A stretch of DNA of 64,000 bases from Bacteroidota bacterium (GTDB lineage: Bacteria > Bacteroidota > Bacteroidia > Chitinophagales > Chitinophagaceae), in the NCBI GenBank assembly GCA_023424015.1, contig JAFAEM010000006.1, positions 186,001 through 250,000 of the forward strand, written 5' to 3'. The position numbers were made by a program, and so were the translations under genes. The notes beneath the pieces are model-generated. The model searched no databases. It saw nothing but the letters and a program-made list of their open reading frames with translations, and had not been told where the DNA came from. Below, piece after piece: positions 50,322 through 59,114 of the stretch (its first letter is position 1; the number at the start of each line of letters is the position of its first letter).

Positions 50322-51449
50322 CTAATCAGGCGAATAGATGCTTTTCAGGTCGGTTTCAAAAAGGGTGAAAGGGTCATGATAAAATTTTAAAAAATCCTTT
50401 TCGCTGATATGTCCCGGAAAGGGTGCGTAGTAATGTGTGGTACTCTGTGTATCGTTTCTCCAGACAAGCACGTAACTCAGTTGCAGTCCCCTTTTCAAAG
50501 TCTTTAACAGAACACCTGTCCACCACTCGCTGTTAGGAATAGATTCCAGGCCTGTTTCGGTAAAAGCTGCCAGCTTGCATTTTTTCAAAGCAAGATCAGA
50601 AACGATCTTCAGCTTTTTATATCCCGCTTCCACATCATATCTCCCCTCACGGCCAAAATCGCCATAGTTGTCCATTCCGATCATGTCCACCCACTCATCA
50701 CCTGGGTAACGTTCCAGGAATTCAGCTTCAGTACTAAACCTGTTGTCGGGCGAAAACGCGTATAGAAAATTATGCACCTGCATGGAATCACGCAAATAGG
50801 AAACGGTAAATCGCCAGAGTCTCACAAATTCGTCCACCGTACAATGACTCCTGCCCCACCAAAACCAGTCACCATCAAACTCATGATAAGGCCTGAAGAT
50901 CATAGGCACCAGCTTGCCATCCCTTCCTTTGATGGATTTGACAAGATTCGCGATCACGCGCAGGATATCTTTATACTTTTCGTGGTGCGAACCACCCGGA
51001 ATAATGTACTTCACCGCCGGTGCGGATATAGAATCTTTCCAGTAGAAATCACCGGCCGATACCGGATTGGAAAAATGCCATGAAATTGTAGTAACACCTC
51101 CCCTGTTGTAGGTATCAGCAATATTCTTTCGCAACAATGTTCTATTATATTCTATCTCGTTAGCGGGTCTTCCCGAAAGCCCCATAAAATCCACCCCGAT
51201 GACCGCTGGATGTGATCCTGTGACTGATTTTACATCCGAACGATCTTCGTCGCCCGACCAGCCATGTCCGTATTCGGTGGCATGCTGGTGACCAAAAAGA
51301 ATATTTGTAGCCGATAGTTTCTTTAAATTAACAAACAAGGCTTTGGTTTCAGCTGTCGCTTTCATGTCCACCAGGCTGGGAGCAGGCTGTGCCCATAATT
51401 GATCGGCCAAACCCATCAAACATAGTGTGGAAACAAAGAAAGCTTTCAT
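50322..51449 (-). CDS. Glycoside hydrolase family 26 beta-mannanase, secreted
   Basis: The 375-residue enzyme has a signal peptide ('FFVSTLCLMGLADQLWA') and a GH26 (beta/alpha)8 domain. The acid/base Glu is in 'FRPYHEFDGDWFWWG' (about residue 196) and the nucleophile Glu is in 'LAAFTETGLES' (about residue 298). It cleaves beta-1,4-mannan to mannobiose and short oligomers. It is the last gene of the PUL operon. The combination with epimerase and GH130 fits the known mannan pathway of Bacteroides fragilis. Confidence 0.93.
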   Translation of the reverse strand: MKAFFVSTLCLMGLADQLWAQPAPSLVDMKATAETKALFVNLKKLSATNILFGHQHATEYGHGWSGDEDRSDVKSVTGSHPAVIGVDFMGLSGRPANEIEYNRTLLRKNIADTYNRGGVTTISWHFSNPVSAGDFYWKDSISAPAVKYIIPGGSHHEKYKDILRVIANLVKSIKGRDGKLVPMIFRPYHEFDGDWFWWGRSHCTVDEFVRLWRFTVSYLRDSMQVHNFLYAFSPDNRFSTEAEFLERYPGDEWVDMIGMDNYGDFGREGRYDVEAGYKKLKIVSDLALKKCKLAAFTETGLESIPNSEWWTGVLLKTLKRGLQLSYVLVWRNDTQSTTHYYAPFPGHISEKDFLKFYHDPFTLFETDLKSIYSPD

Positions 51450-51490
51450 GGCAGTAGTTTATTATTCATGTTGACAAACGGGTCGATTGG

Positions 51491-52489
51491 TTATGCATTT
51501 CTCCTCAGCACAACTTCGATCTGTTTCAACTCATCGGGATTGAAATCGGTTTTTTGAAGCGCATCAAGGTTATTGTCCAATTGGGTTACTGAACTTGCCC
51601 CAATTAAAACTGTAGTCACCCGTTTATCTTTCAACAGCCAGGCAATGGCCATTTGCGCCAGCGACTGATTACGCTGTCCAGCGATATCATTAAGTGATTT
51701 TATCTGCTCCAGTCTTTCAGTAGTAATCTCCGCAGGTTTCAAAAAACCATGCGCCTTCGCAGCCCTCGAATCAGCAGGAATACCTTTCAAATAGCGATCA
51801 GTAAGCAGACCCTGGGCCAGTGGTGAAAATGGGATACAGCCAACACCTTTTTGTTCGAGTATATCCAGCAAACCATCTTCCACCCATCTTTCGAACATGG
51901 AATATTTGGGCTGGTGTATCAGGCAGGGGGTGCCTAATTGTTGAAGAATCTCAATAGCTCTCCTTGCTTCATCGGCCTGGTAATTCGATATGCCTGCATA
52001 CAGCGCCTTGCCCGATCGAACTGCGGTGTCGAGTGCCATCATGGTTTCCTCCAGGGGCGTGTCCGGGTCTGGTCGGTGAGAATAAAAGATGTCGACATAG
52101 TCGAGCTGCATGCGCTTAAGACTTTGATCAAGGCTCGACAATAAATATTTCCTCGATCCCCATTCACCATAAGGTCCCGGCCACATCAGGTAACCGGCTT
52201 TGGTGGATATGATCAGTTCATCACGCAGGTAGCCTCCGAAATCCTTTTTTAAAATACGCCCAAAATTTTCTTCCGCCGAACCAGGCTTGGGCCCGTAGTT
52301 ATTGGCGAGATCAAAATGTGTGACGCCCCGGTCAAATGCCCGGCGAATAATGCTGCGGCCATTTTCAAACACATCGACAGAACCGAAATTGTGCCATAGT
52401 CCTAAAGAGATTGCAGGTAGCTTCAAACCACTTTTACCACAACGATTGTACATCATGTTGTCATATCGGGAGCTGGCTGGTGTATACAT
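51491..52489 (-). CDS. Aldo/keto reductase (YghZ/L-glyceraldehyde-3-phosphate reductase type)
   Basis: The 332-residue TIM-barrel protein has the AKR tetrad: Asp/Tyr in 'HFDLANNYGPKPGSAEENFG', Lys in 'IISTKAGYLM', His in 'DIFYSHRPDPDTPLEE'. The N-terminal 'MYTPASSRYDNMMYNRCGKSG' is the usual YghZ start. It reduces aldehydes or sugars with NADPH; its role in mannan breakdown is unclear. It lies 41 bp upstream of the GH26 gene. Confidence 0.92.
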   Translation of the reverse strand: MYTPASSRYDNMMYNRCGKSGLKLPAISLGLWHNFGSVDVFENGRSIIRRAFDRGVTHFDLANNYGPKPGSAEENFGRILKKDFGGYLRDELIISTKAGYLMWPGPYGEWGSRKYLLSSLDQSLKRMQLDYVDIFYSHRPDPDTPLEETMMALDTAVRSGKALYAGISNYQADEARRAIEILQQLGTPCLIHQPKYSMFERWVEDGLLDILEQKGVGCIPFSPLAQGLLTDRYLKGIPADSRAAKAHGFLKPAEITTERLEQIKSLNDIAGQRNQSLAQMAIAWLLKDKRVTTVLIGASSVTQLDNNLDALQKTDFNPDELKQIEVVLRRNA

Positions 52490-52521
52490 AGTTTCGGCTT
52501 AAGGGTAAATAAAAAAATAAA

Positions 52522-52556
52522 CTGGATACTAGATACTGGATACTGGATACTGGATG
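52522..52556. repeat. Tandem repeat, 7-bp period (CTGGATA type)
   Basis: Five consecutive 7-mers read CTGGATA, CTAGATA, CTGGATA, CTGGATA, CTGGATG, between the aldo/keto reductase and SGNH hydrolase genes. The unit is the reverse complement of the CCAGCAT/CCAGTAT type at 32555-32624. Confidence 0.85.
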
Positions 52557-52578
52557 TTGAGAGTGCCTCAAAGTTTAA

Positions 52579-53244
52579 TTATTTCAATGAAAGTGCTTTC
52601 ACCATTTCCTCAGCTACCAGCTTGTTTCCTGCTGGCGTCAGGTGTACCCGGTCAGTGGTAAGTAACCCCGACTCTTTATTATCCTTATTATATTGTTGAA
52701 TATAATCGGTAAATGCCTTGCGCAGATCTATAAGAGTACACTGATAGGTCGTAGCCAGCCGCCGAACTACTTCTGAGTAGGCATTGAGGTCTTTATCCTG
52801 GGGATTGGCATCATTCTTCAACTCACCGATAACAGTTGGTGTGCAAACTGCAACCTTTATATTGCCGGCCTGCAATTTCTTTATGATTGCAACATAAAAC
52901 TTTTCATACTTATCAAGATCGGTACCGGTACCTGAAGTCTTGTGCCAGACATCATTAATACCCACGTAGATCACAACCAGGTCAGGTTTGCGGGCCAGCA
53001 CATCTTCATCAAGCCGCAGGTAAAGATCATATACTTTATTGCCACCAATCCCCGCACCGATCAGTTCATACTTGTCCCCGGCAGATCTTTGCTGTACCTC
53101 CTGTCGGATCAAATCAATATAGCCACCACGTTCCACGCCTGCCTGCGTAATGGAATCGCCAAAAAATACGATCCTTGTATTTTGCACGGGTGTCATCGCT
53201 ATTGCTGTTAGTACGAAGGTCAATAATAAGAGTTTCTGGATCAT
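52579..53244 (-). CDS. Secreted SGNH/GDSL esterase
   Basis: The 221-residue protein has a signal peptide ('LLLLTFVLTAIAMTPV') and the four SGNH blocks: 'FFGDSITQAG' (Ser), 'GAGIGGNKVYD' (Gly), 'VIYVGINDVWH' (Asn) and 'LTTDRVHLTPAGN' (Asp and His). Such enzymes often remove acetyl groups from plant polysaccharides; here it may deacetylate mannan. It lies 10 bp after the epimerase gene in the PUL. Confidence 0.92.
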   Translation of the reverse strand: MIQKLLLLTFVLTAIAMTPVQNTRIVFFGDSITQAGVERGGYIDLIRQEVQQRSAGDKYELIGAGIGGNKVYDLYLRLDEDVLARKPDLVVIYVGINDVWHKTSGTGTDLDKYEKFYVAIIKKLQAGNIKVAVCTPTVIGELKNDANPQDKDLNAYSEVVRRLATTYQCTLIDLRKAFTDYIQQYNKDNKESGLLTTDRVHLTPAGNKLVAEEMVKALSLK

Positions 53245-53254
53245 ATTCTCAAAT

Positions 53255-54490
53255 TTACACTGTTTGTGTTATTCCATTATAGGCGTTGCCATTAACAGCA
53301 TTTACACGATTGATTATTTCCAGGCAGGCCCTTGAGTTGTGATAGGGGCACTTCCAGAACCCGATCTTATCCTGGTCATGCATTGGCTTTCCGTCTTCCC
53401 CGACACCCCAGAACCACTCCCCATGCTTCTTGTCGAGCAACTGCTGTTGTATAAACTCCCAGCCTCTTATTGAATATCCTAAATATTTTTTGTTCCCACT
53501 TAATTGCCATGCATTGAAAAAACCAACCATCGCTTCTGCCTGTGGCCACCAGTGCTTTTGTTTAATCAGCGAGCCAGCTTCCAGTTCGTACCATAAGCCA
53601 CCGTCCTGATCTAACCCGGCCTGAGCAGCTTCGGCTAAAACCAATGCCAGTTCACCGGTAGTCCTGATCCAATAATTGTCCCCAATAGTAGCCGCGGCCT
53701 CGGGCAATAACCACGAAGCTTCGATTTCATGTCCAAAAGAAATAGTTGTTGATTTCACTTTCCAGTTCTCGTCAAAGTACAATCGCATATGCCCCGTTGA
53801 TCTATCGATAATCTTTTCCGAAAAATTGGAGAGTAGCTGGCCAATCTTGTTCCTCAGTATTTCATCCGGAAATGATTTATACAGGTTTGAATACGCTTCC
53901 AGGATATGGAGATGCGTATTCATGGTCTTCTTTTCATTGGCATCTTTTGCACTTAACCGAAGGTCAGCAACTGTTTGCCAATCCCTCGTAAAGGCTTCAA
54001 GGTAACCGGTCTGAACAGGATCGAAAGCATGTTGCTCTATCTGGGCATAACAGTCCTTCGCGAAATCCAGTGAGCTATGGTCACCACTTGCTCTATAGTA
54101 TTCAGAAAAGCCATAACAGCAAAAAGCAATGCCATATACCTGTTTTTTTGTTTCGACTGGTTGCCCCTGCTTATTAACCGCCCAGTAAAAGCCACCAAAT
54201 TGCTGATCATGAAAATAATGGATGAGATAGTGAAAAGCCCTGGTGGCTATATCTAAATAACGTTGATCCTTTGAATAAAGGAAAGCCGCGGAAAATGTCC
54301 AGAGTATACGTGCATGTAATACCAAACCCTTTTCAGCATCATTATCTGCAAGGTTTTCATTACTGATGCGGCCATAAAATCCGCCGTTCACATCGTCGAT
54401 GGTGTATCGCATCCAATAGTCAAGGATACTTGCCAACTCCTGCTTTAGTTCTGCCTGTAGTCTTCTTAATTGACTAGTTATCTCGTTCAT
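53255..54490 (-). CDS. AGE-family epimerase (cellobiose/mannobiose 2-epimerase)
   Basis: The enzyme interconverts glucose and mannose at the reducing end of beta-1,4 disaccharides; for mannan it makes mannosylglucose from mannobiose. The 411-residue (alpha/alpha)6 barrel has the conserved residues of cellobiose epimerases in 'NTHLHILEAYSNLYK', 'FGHEIEASWLL', 'KHWWPQAEAMVGFFN' and 'KCPYHNSRACLEI'. I use the ATG at 54490 ('MNEITSQLRRLQ'); ATG 54523 is possible. No signal peptide, so it is cytoplasmic. It lies 53 bp after the GH130 gene. Confidence 0.93.
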   Translation of the reverse strand: MNEITSQLRRLQAELKQELASILDYWMRYTIDDVNGGFYGRISNENLADNDAEKGLVLHARILWTFSAAFLYSKDQRYLDIATRAFHYLIHYFHDQQFGGFYWAVNKQGQPVETKKQVYGIAFCCYGFSEYYRASGDHSSLDFAKDCYAQIEQHAFDPVQTGYLEAFTRDWQTVADLRLSAKDANEKKTMNTHLHILEAYSNLYKSFPDEILRNKIGQLLSNFSEKIIDRSTGHMRLYFDENWKVKSTTISFGHEIEASWLLPEAAATIGDNYWIRTTGELALVLAEAAQAGLDQDGGLWYELEAGSLIKQKHWWPQAEAMVGFFNAWQLSGNKKYLGYSIRGWEFIQQQLLDKKHGEWFWGVGEDGKPMHDQDKIGFWKCPYHNSRACLEIINRVNAVNGNAYNGITQTV

Positions 54491-54543
54491 ACCATTTACC
54501 CAAAATGCAATGCCCTGGAGCATGAGAGGTTAATGTATCCGGA

Positions 54544-55746
54544 TCAATATTGCTCGATCACTGGTGCCTTCACCCGGATATCCTTATTCCTGTCGATCAT
54601 GGCAACAAGTGTTTCCACGGACGCAGCGGAGCGAAAACCATCCGCTGGAGTATTTATCACATAATCGAGCAATTGATCAAGTGTGGTAGAAGCCACATGT
54701 AAACGTGTATCTGAGGATGCATAATAAATAAATATTTTTCCATCATCGTCCATAATCCAGCCGTTGCTGAAAAGTACGTTCGACACATCACCTACCCGCT
54801 CCTCCCCTTCCGGTGCCATAAAATAACCTGCCGGCTGGTAGATTACTTTTGTAATGTCCGCAAGGTCGGTCATGAATAAATATAATACATACCGAAGACC
54901 CGCGGCCGTGCTTCGTACACCATGCGCCAGGTGCAGCCAGCCACGACTTGTTTTTATAGGCGCCGGGCCCAGGCCGTTTTTGAGCTCATACACGGTATGA
55001 TATATTTTCCTGTCAATCACCACTTCTTCCTCGATTACCGCATTGGTAACAGACTTACTCAGGCCAAAACCAATGCCACCACCGGTGCCGGCATCAATAA
55101 ATCCATCCTGTGGCCGGGTGTAAAAACCGTATTTACCCTTCACAAATTCCGGGTGCAGCACTACATTACGCTGTTGTGGAGAATTTGTTTTCAGATCGGA
55201 CAGCCTTTCCCAGCTCTTCAGATCCTTTGTGCGGGCGATACCACATTGCGCAATGGCTGCGGCCTGGTCGGCGGGACTCGCTGCGGGGTCACGGCGTTCG
55301 GTACAAAACAAACCATAGATCCAGCCGTCTTCGTGTTGTACCAGGCGCATGTCGTACACATTGGTATCTGGCTCAGCAGTCTCAGGCATAATAATAGGAT
55401 AGTCCCAAAATCTGAAATTATCAATGCCATTATTACTTTCTGCCACAGCAAAGAAAGATTTCCTGTCGCTGCCTTCCACCCTTGCTACCACCACATATTT
55501 ATTGTCAAACTTTATCGCACCAGCATTCAGTACCGCGTTTATGCCAATTCTCTCCATCAGATATGGATTAGCGGCCTTATGCAAATCATAGCGCCAAAAC
55601 AGCGGCGTGTGTTTTGCCGTGAGTATGGGATTCTTATATCGTTGTATAATCCCGTTGCTTTCCCCGACCGGTTCGTTGGGAGCAACAATAAGCTTCCGGT
55701 GTGCAGATTCCAGTTCCTGCAGTCGTTTATCAAAAATCTTTTGCAT
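54544..55746 (-). CDS. GH130 4-O-beta-D-mannosyl-D-glucose phosphorylase
   Basis: This cytoplasmic phosphorylase splits mannosylglucose with phosphate into mannose-1-phosphate and glucose. The 400-residue five-bladed propeller has the GH130 patterns 'AVLNAGAIKFDNKYVVVARV', 'TNVYDMRLVQHEDGW', 'HPEFVKGKYGFYTRP', and 'LAHGVRSTAAGLRYVLYLFM'. The N-terminal segment ('FDKRLQELESAHRKLI') is that of the mannosylglucose phosphorylase group. The ATG at 55746 is used; a GTG directly before is in frame. It lies between the symporter and epimerase genes. Confidence 0.93.
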   Translation of the reverse strand: MQKIFDKRLQELESAHRKLIVAPNEPVGESNGIIQRYKNPILTAKHTPLFWRYDLHKAANPYLMERIGINAVLNAGAIKFDNKYVVVARVEGSDRKSFFAVAESNNGIDNFRFWDYPIIMPETAEPDTNVYDMRLVQHEDGWIYGLFCTERRDPAASPADQAAAIAQCGIARTKDLKSWERLSDLKTNSPQQRNVVLHPEFVKGKYGFYTRPQDGFIDAGTGGGIGFGLSKSVTNAVIEEEVVIDRKIYHTVYELKNGLGPAPIKTSRGWLHLAHGVRSTAAGLRYVLYLFMTDLADITKVIYQPAGYFMAPEGEERVGDVSNVLFSNGWIMDDDGKIFIYYASSDTRLHVASTTLDQLLDYVINTPADGFRSAASVETLVAMIDRNKDIRVKAPVIEQY

Positions 55747-55766
55747 CACACTAATTTTTATATCCT

Positions 55767-57623
55767 TTAATCCTCCAGTTTATTCCACCAGGTTTTTTTC
55801 AAAATAATAATGATGAGTGCCAGGATGATAACAGTTACCAGTAAAGGCAATTTCATCCATAACACGAAATACATCGGCAGAATCGTGAGGCAACACTGCC
55901 CGATGATACCCAATACGACGTTAAACATATCGAGTTTGAAACGCCGGTTGGGTTGAAAATCCGGGTTTTCGGCCTGCACCAGTTTTTGGACCGGCTTCCA
56001 GAAACCCCAGGGTCTCACCGACTGATAGAAATGTTTCAATACATTGATCTCGGTGGGTGCAGCCGTATAGGTACCGACAAAGCAGCCTGCCAGTGACAAC
56101 AGGAAAAGTACCGGCCACCAGTACAACGGCAGCGACTCTGTGATATAACCCTGGCTGATCCCCCAATCGATCAGTGAAGGCATGGCTAATGCACCAACAA
56201 TCCCTGCTGCCATGCCCCAGAAAAATCCGTTCGCGTTAAAGCGCCACCAGTACCATTTCAGGCAATTCGCGGCCACATATCCGCCATATAATCCTCCGAC
56301 GAGCCATTGCAGTATGGCATTGACATCATCGGCCATAAAACCAAAGAACACTCCCACTGCCACGACCAGTACGCCTACGATATAATTCATCGTAATGACA
56401 TTCCGGGTACTGGCATTTGGATTCACATATTTGAGATAGATATCGTTAATGATATAAGCCTGTGCTGCATTCAGTGTGCCGCTGAAGGTACCCATGAAGG
56501 CACCGAGCAATCCAGTGAGCACGAGACCCAGGATACCCACCGGCAAAAACGAATGAATGGCCGCCGGCAGCACTCTTTCAAAGTCATCAATACCATCAGG
56601 ACCTTTGATCGCCAGCTGATCGTAATACAAAAGGGCCAATACGGTAAGTCCTATCACCATGGAGTACCGGATGGGCAGCAGGATGATGCTTACAAAACCG
56701 GACATCTTGCTTGCTTCACTTGGACTTCTTGTACTAAGTACCTTTTGCATATCATAGTTGGGGGCCGGGCCCGCCAGGGAAGCGAATACTCCTTTCAGCA
56801 ACATCATCATAAAAAAGGCACCGAATATGCTGAATCGATCGGACGCGATTTTTTTGTTTGCATCTTCTACTATTCCAGTCCAGTCGAGGTCCAGCTTCCA
56901 TCCGAAAAATGGATTGCCCCAGCCGTTCGGTACATTCAATGACTGTCCCTGCAAATGGATCATCGCAATGACCGCGATGGCAAAACACGCCAGGGTCATG
57001 ATCATATATTTTATAACATCGCCAGTTACGATACTATGCATACCCCCTATGATGGAATAAAACATTGCAAAGAGCGTGAACACGATGCCATAAAAATGAG
57101 GTACATATTTTTCAGTGATCGCAAACGGAACATAATCTTTGACCACTTCCCAGGGAATAAAGACCTGTATAAACTTCCCAAGGCCCACGAAACCATAAGC
57201 CAGAAAACCCAGGCAACTGATCAACGCAAAAGCGATAACGATGATATGTGAACCCCTGACGCCTTTGCCTTTTAATCCAAACCTGGTCTGCAGCCATTCC
57301 GCGCCAGTGTTGGCATTGCTTCGTCGTAACCATTTACTCAGAAACATCATCATAAACACCTGGTTGAACACCGGCCATAGCCAGGGGATCCAGATGCTTT
57401 TCAGTCCATACACAAAACACAACGCTACCATCCACATCGTTCCGCTGATATCAAACATGTCGCTGGCATCGCTCAGACCGAGTTTGTACCAGGGGAGGCT
57501 TTTACTTCCCAACAGGTAGCTTTCTTTATTTTGTCTTGCTTTCTTCCTATAGTACCAGCCTACCAGTATCATTGTTACAAGGTATGCCAGCACCATGCTG
57601 ATGTCGATCCAGCCTAATCTCAT
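55767..57623 (-). CDS. Sodium:solute symporter (SSS family), probably for manno-oligosaccharides
   Basis: The 618-residue protein has about 14 membrane helices, starting with 'ISMVLAYLVTMILVGWYY', then 'SLPWYKLGLSDASDMFDISG', 'IGGMHSIVTGDVIKYMIM' and 'LGAFMGTFSGTLNAAQAYII', typical of the SSS family (Na+/sugar). The position directly upstream of GH130 and epimerase matches the mannobiose symporter of the Bacteroides fragilis mannan pathway. The hairpin just upstream suggests lower or separate expression from the SusCD part. Confidence 0.9.
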   Translation of the reverse strand: MRLGWIDISMVLAYLVTMILVGWYYRKKARQNKESYLLGSKSLPWYKLGLSDASDMFDISGTMWMVALCFVYGLKSIWIPWLWPVFNQVFMMMFLSKWLRRSNANTGAEWLQTRFGLKGKGVRGSHIIVIAFALISCLGFLAYGFVGLGKFIQVFIPWEVVKDYVPFAITEKYVPHFYGIVFTLFAMFYSIIGGMHSIVTGDVIKYMIMTLACFAIAVIAMIHLQGQSLNVPNGWGNPFFGWKLDLDWTGIVEDANKKIASDRFSIFGAFFMMMLLKGVFASLAGPAPNYDMQKVLSTRSPSEASKMSGFVSIILLPIRYSMVIGLTVLALLYYDQLAIKGPDGIDDFERVLPAAIHSFLPVGILGLVLTGLLGAFMGTFSGTLNAAQAYIINDIYLKYVNPNASTRNVITMNYIVGVLVVAVGVFFGFMADDVNAILQWLVGGLYGGYVAANCLKWYWWRFNANGFFWGMAAGIVGALAMPSLIDWGISQGYITESLPLYWWPVLFLLSLAGCFVGTYTAAPTEINVLKHFYQSVRPWGFWKPVQKLVQAENPDFQPNRRFKLDMFNVVLGIIGQCCLTILPMYFVLWMKLPLLVTVIILALIIIILKKTWWNKLED

Positions 57624-57663
57624 CTTATAGTTTTATTTCCGGACAAGATGATCATTTTCGCGT

Positions 57664-57703
57664 TAAAAAAGAGGTTGCGGGAGGAAGAATCGACCCACAA
57701 CCT
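57664..57703 (-). terminator. Hairpin terminator between the surface-protein genes and the symporter gene
   Basis: On the minus strand a 10-bp stem (AGGTTGTGGG / CCCGCAACCT, one G-U pair) with a 12-nt loop is followed by CTTTTTTAA. It lies in the 159-bp gap after the second surface lipoprotein gene and may reduce read-through into the enzyme genes. Confidence 0.8.
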
Positions 57704-57782
57704 TCTTCTTTACTTCAAACAATCACTGCTTATTGGAACAAGTAATACAGATCATCAATCTCTTTTCGTGAGTTAGATCATC

Positions 57783-59084
57783 TTAAAACAGACCAACCGC
57801 GTCTATATAAACTGTAAAGCCGCCGGATCCGCTGAACTCTTTTACCCATATTTCGTTAAGAGGTCCGGTTGTAAGGCTCGGCAGCGGGATCGCATAATCT
57901 GTCCATTCACCTTCTACTACATCAATGGTGAATTTATCAGAAGCATTAATGCCTATATTGATCTTCTTTCCAGCACTTCCAGGTGCACCAAAAACGGAAA
58001 TTTTAAAGGTGGTATATGGTGATACGTCAATATTGGCACCACCCAACTGGAATGGGGAGCCCCAGCCACCTACATAATCAATTTTTACCGACTTGGTACC
58101 CTCTCTTACAGGTGATGTATTATCCCGGTCGGAAACACCTCCCCATCCGCCACCAATCCAACCGTTCCAGTTGCTGGTAACGGCGTCATCATAAAATGGA
58201 AGCGTGATAGCGGGTGGCGGCGCCGCACCGGCAATTTCCAGGATATCCGTTGACTGAATAATAGCAGATGAATTCACGACATGGAGTTTGATGGCTCCTC
58301 TTGCAGTGCCTTCGGGAACGGTCAACACAAGCTCATCGGTCGACTGGCTTACAAAGTCGGTAATCGGTGGTACATTTTCCAATACTACTGCCGATACCAG
58401 GTCAAGATCGGTGCCGGTGATCGTCAGGTCTGTTTCCGGATCAACCGGGTTGGGAGAAAAGGATGCGATGGCTGGCAAAGTAATACGGAGTGTATCGGTG
58501 GTCTCAAAAAAATCAGGTTCTGTACCACTATAAGTAAGGATCAATGGACCGGTTTGCGCATCCTCCGGAACTGTTACGACCAACTCGCTAAAAGTTTTAG
58601 AGACAAAATTCTCCACTACCTTATTGTTACCAAATGTTACGCTCGAAACCCAGTTGAGGTATGCTCCTTTAATGGAGATATTAGAAGCAATACGAGCCTG
58701 TTGTGAAATTTCTGTAACAGTGGGTGTAACACCGAGATCGAATTGGGTTTTGGAAACGATATCGCCTTGTGGGGTTTTCAATGTTACAAAGCCTCTTTCA
58801 GCGGCGGTGGGCACAAGCAAAAGGATCTGCCCGGATGTTTGTTGTTTAAAATCCTGTTTGCTCACTACCGCGCCATCGCCTGTAAACTCGATGGCCGTTA
58901 CCCTGTCGAGGTTGTGACCGATAAACTTGATCGTATCACCATGGTAGGCACCGGTGGGTCCAAAGCTCAGCAACACAACCGCAGTGGTTTTATTATCATC
59001 ATCCTTACTGCAGGAGCCCGCCAGGAAGGCAATCGCAAACAGCGCCATGGCAGCGTAACCATATTTATAAAACAGCTTTATCAT
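57783..59084 (-). CDS. Surface glycan-binding lipoprotein with IPT/TIG repeats (second of two)
   Basis: The 433-residue lipoprotein (lipobox 'AFLAGSC', Cys at about residue 25) has three to four IPT/TIG beta-domains ('SFGPTGAYHGDTIKFIGHNL', 'SISIKGAYLNWVSSVTFGNN' like units, 'FSPNPVDPETDLTITGTDL') and a C-terminal jellyroll resembling carbohydrate-binding domains ('GWIGGGWGGVSDRDN', 'FTVYIDAVGLF'). It takes the place of SusE/SusF and should bind the polysaccharide at the cell surface. It is downstream of a related gene. Confidence 0.85.
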   Translation of the reverse strand: MIKLFYKYGYAAMALFAIAFLAGSCSKDDDNKTTAVVLLSFGPTGAYHGDTIKFIGHNLDRVTAIEFTGDGAVVSKQDFKQQTSGQILLLVPTAAERGFVTLKTPQGDIVSKTQFDLGVTPTVTEISQQARIASNISIKGAYLNWVSSVTFGNNKVVENFVSKTFSELVVTVPEDAQTGPLILTYSGTEPDFFETTDTLRITLPAIASFSPNPVDPETDLTITGTDLDLVSAVVLENVPPITDFVSQSTDELVLTVPEGTARGAIKLHVVNSSAIIQSTDILEIAGAAPPPAITLPFYDDAVTSNWNGWIGGGWGGVSDRDNTSPVREGTKSVKIDYVGGWGSPFQLGGANIDVSPYTTFKISVFGAPGSAGKKINIGINASDKFTIDVVEGEWTDYAIPLPSLTTGPLNEIWVKEFSGSGGFTVYIDAVGLF

Positions 59085-59114
59085 CTTATAATGATTTTCT
59101 TTTTAAAAAGATTT

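Noticed and set aside
50107..50322. 71-codon minus-strand frame
   Set aside because: The same strand holds a convincing lipoprotein in another frame; this one has no motif.
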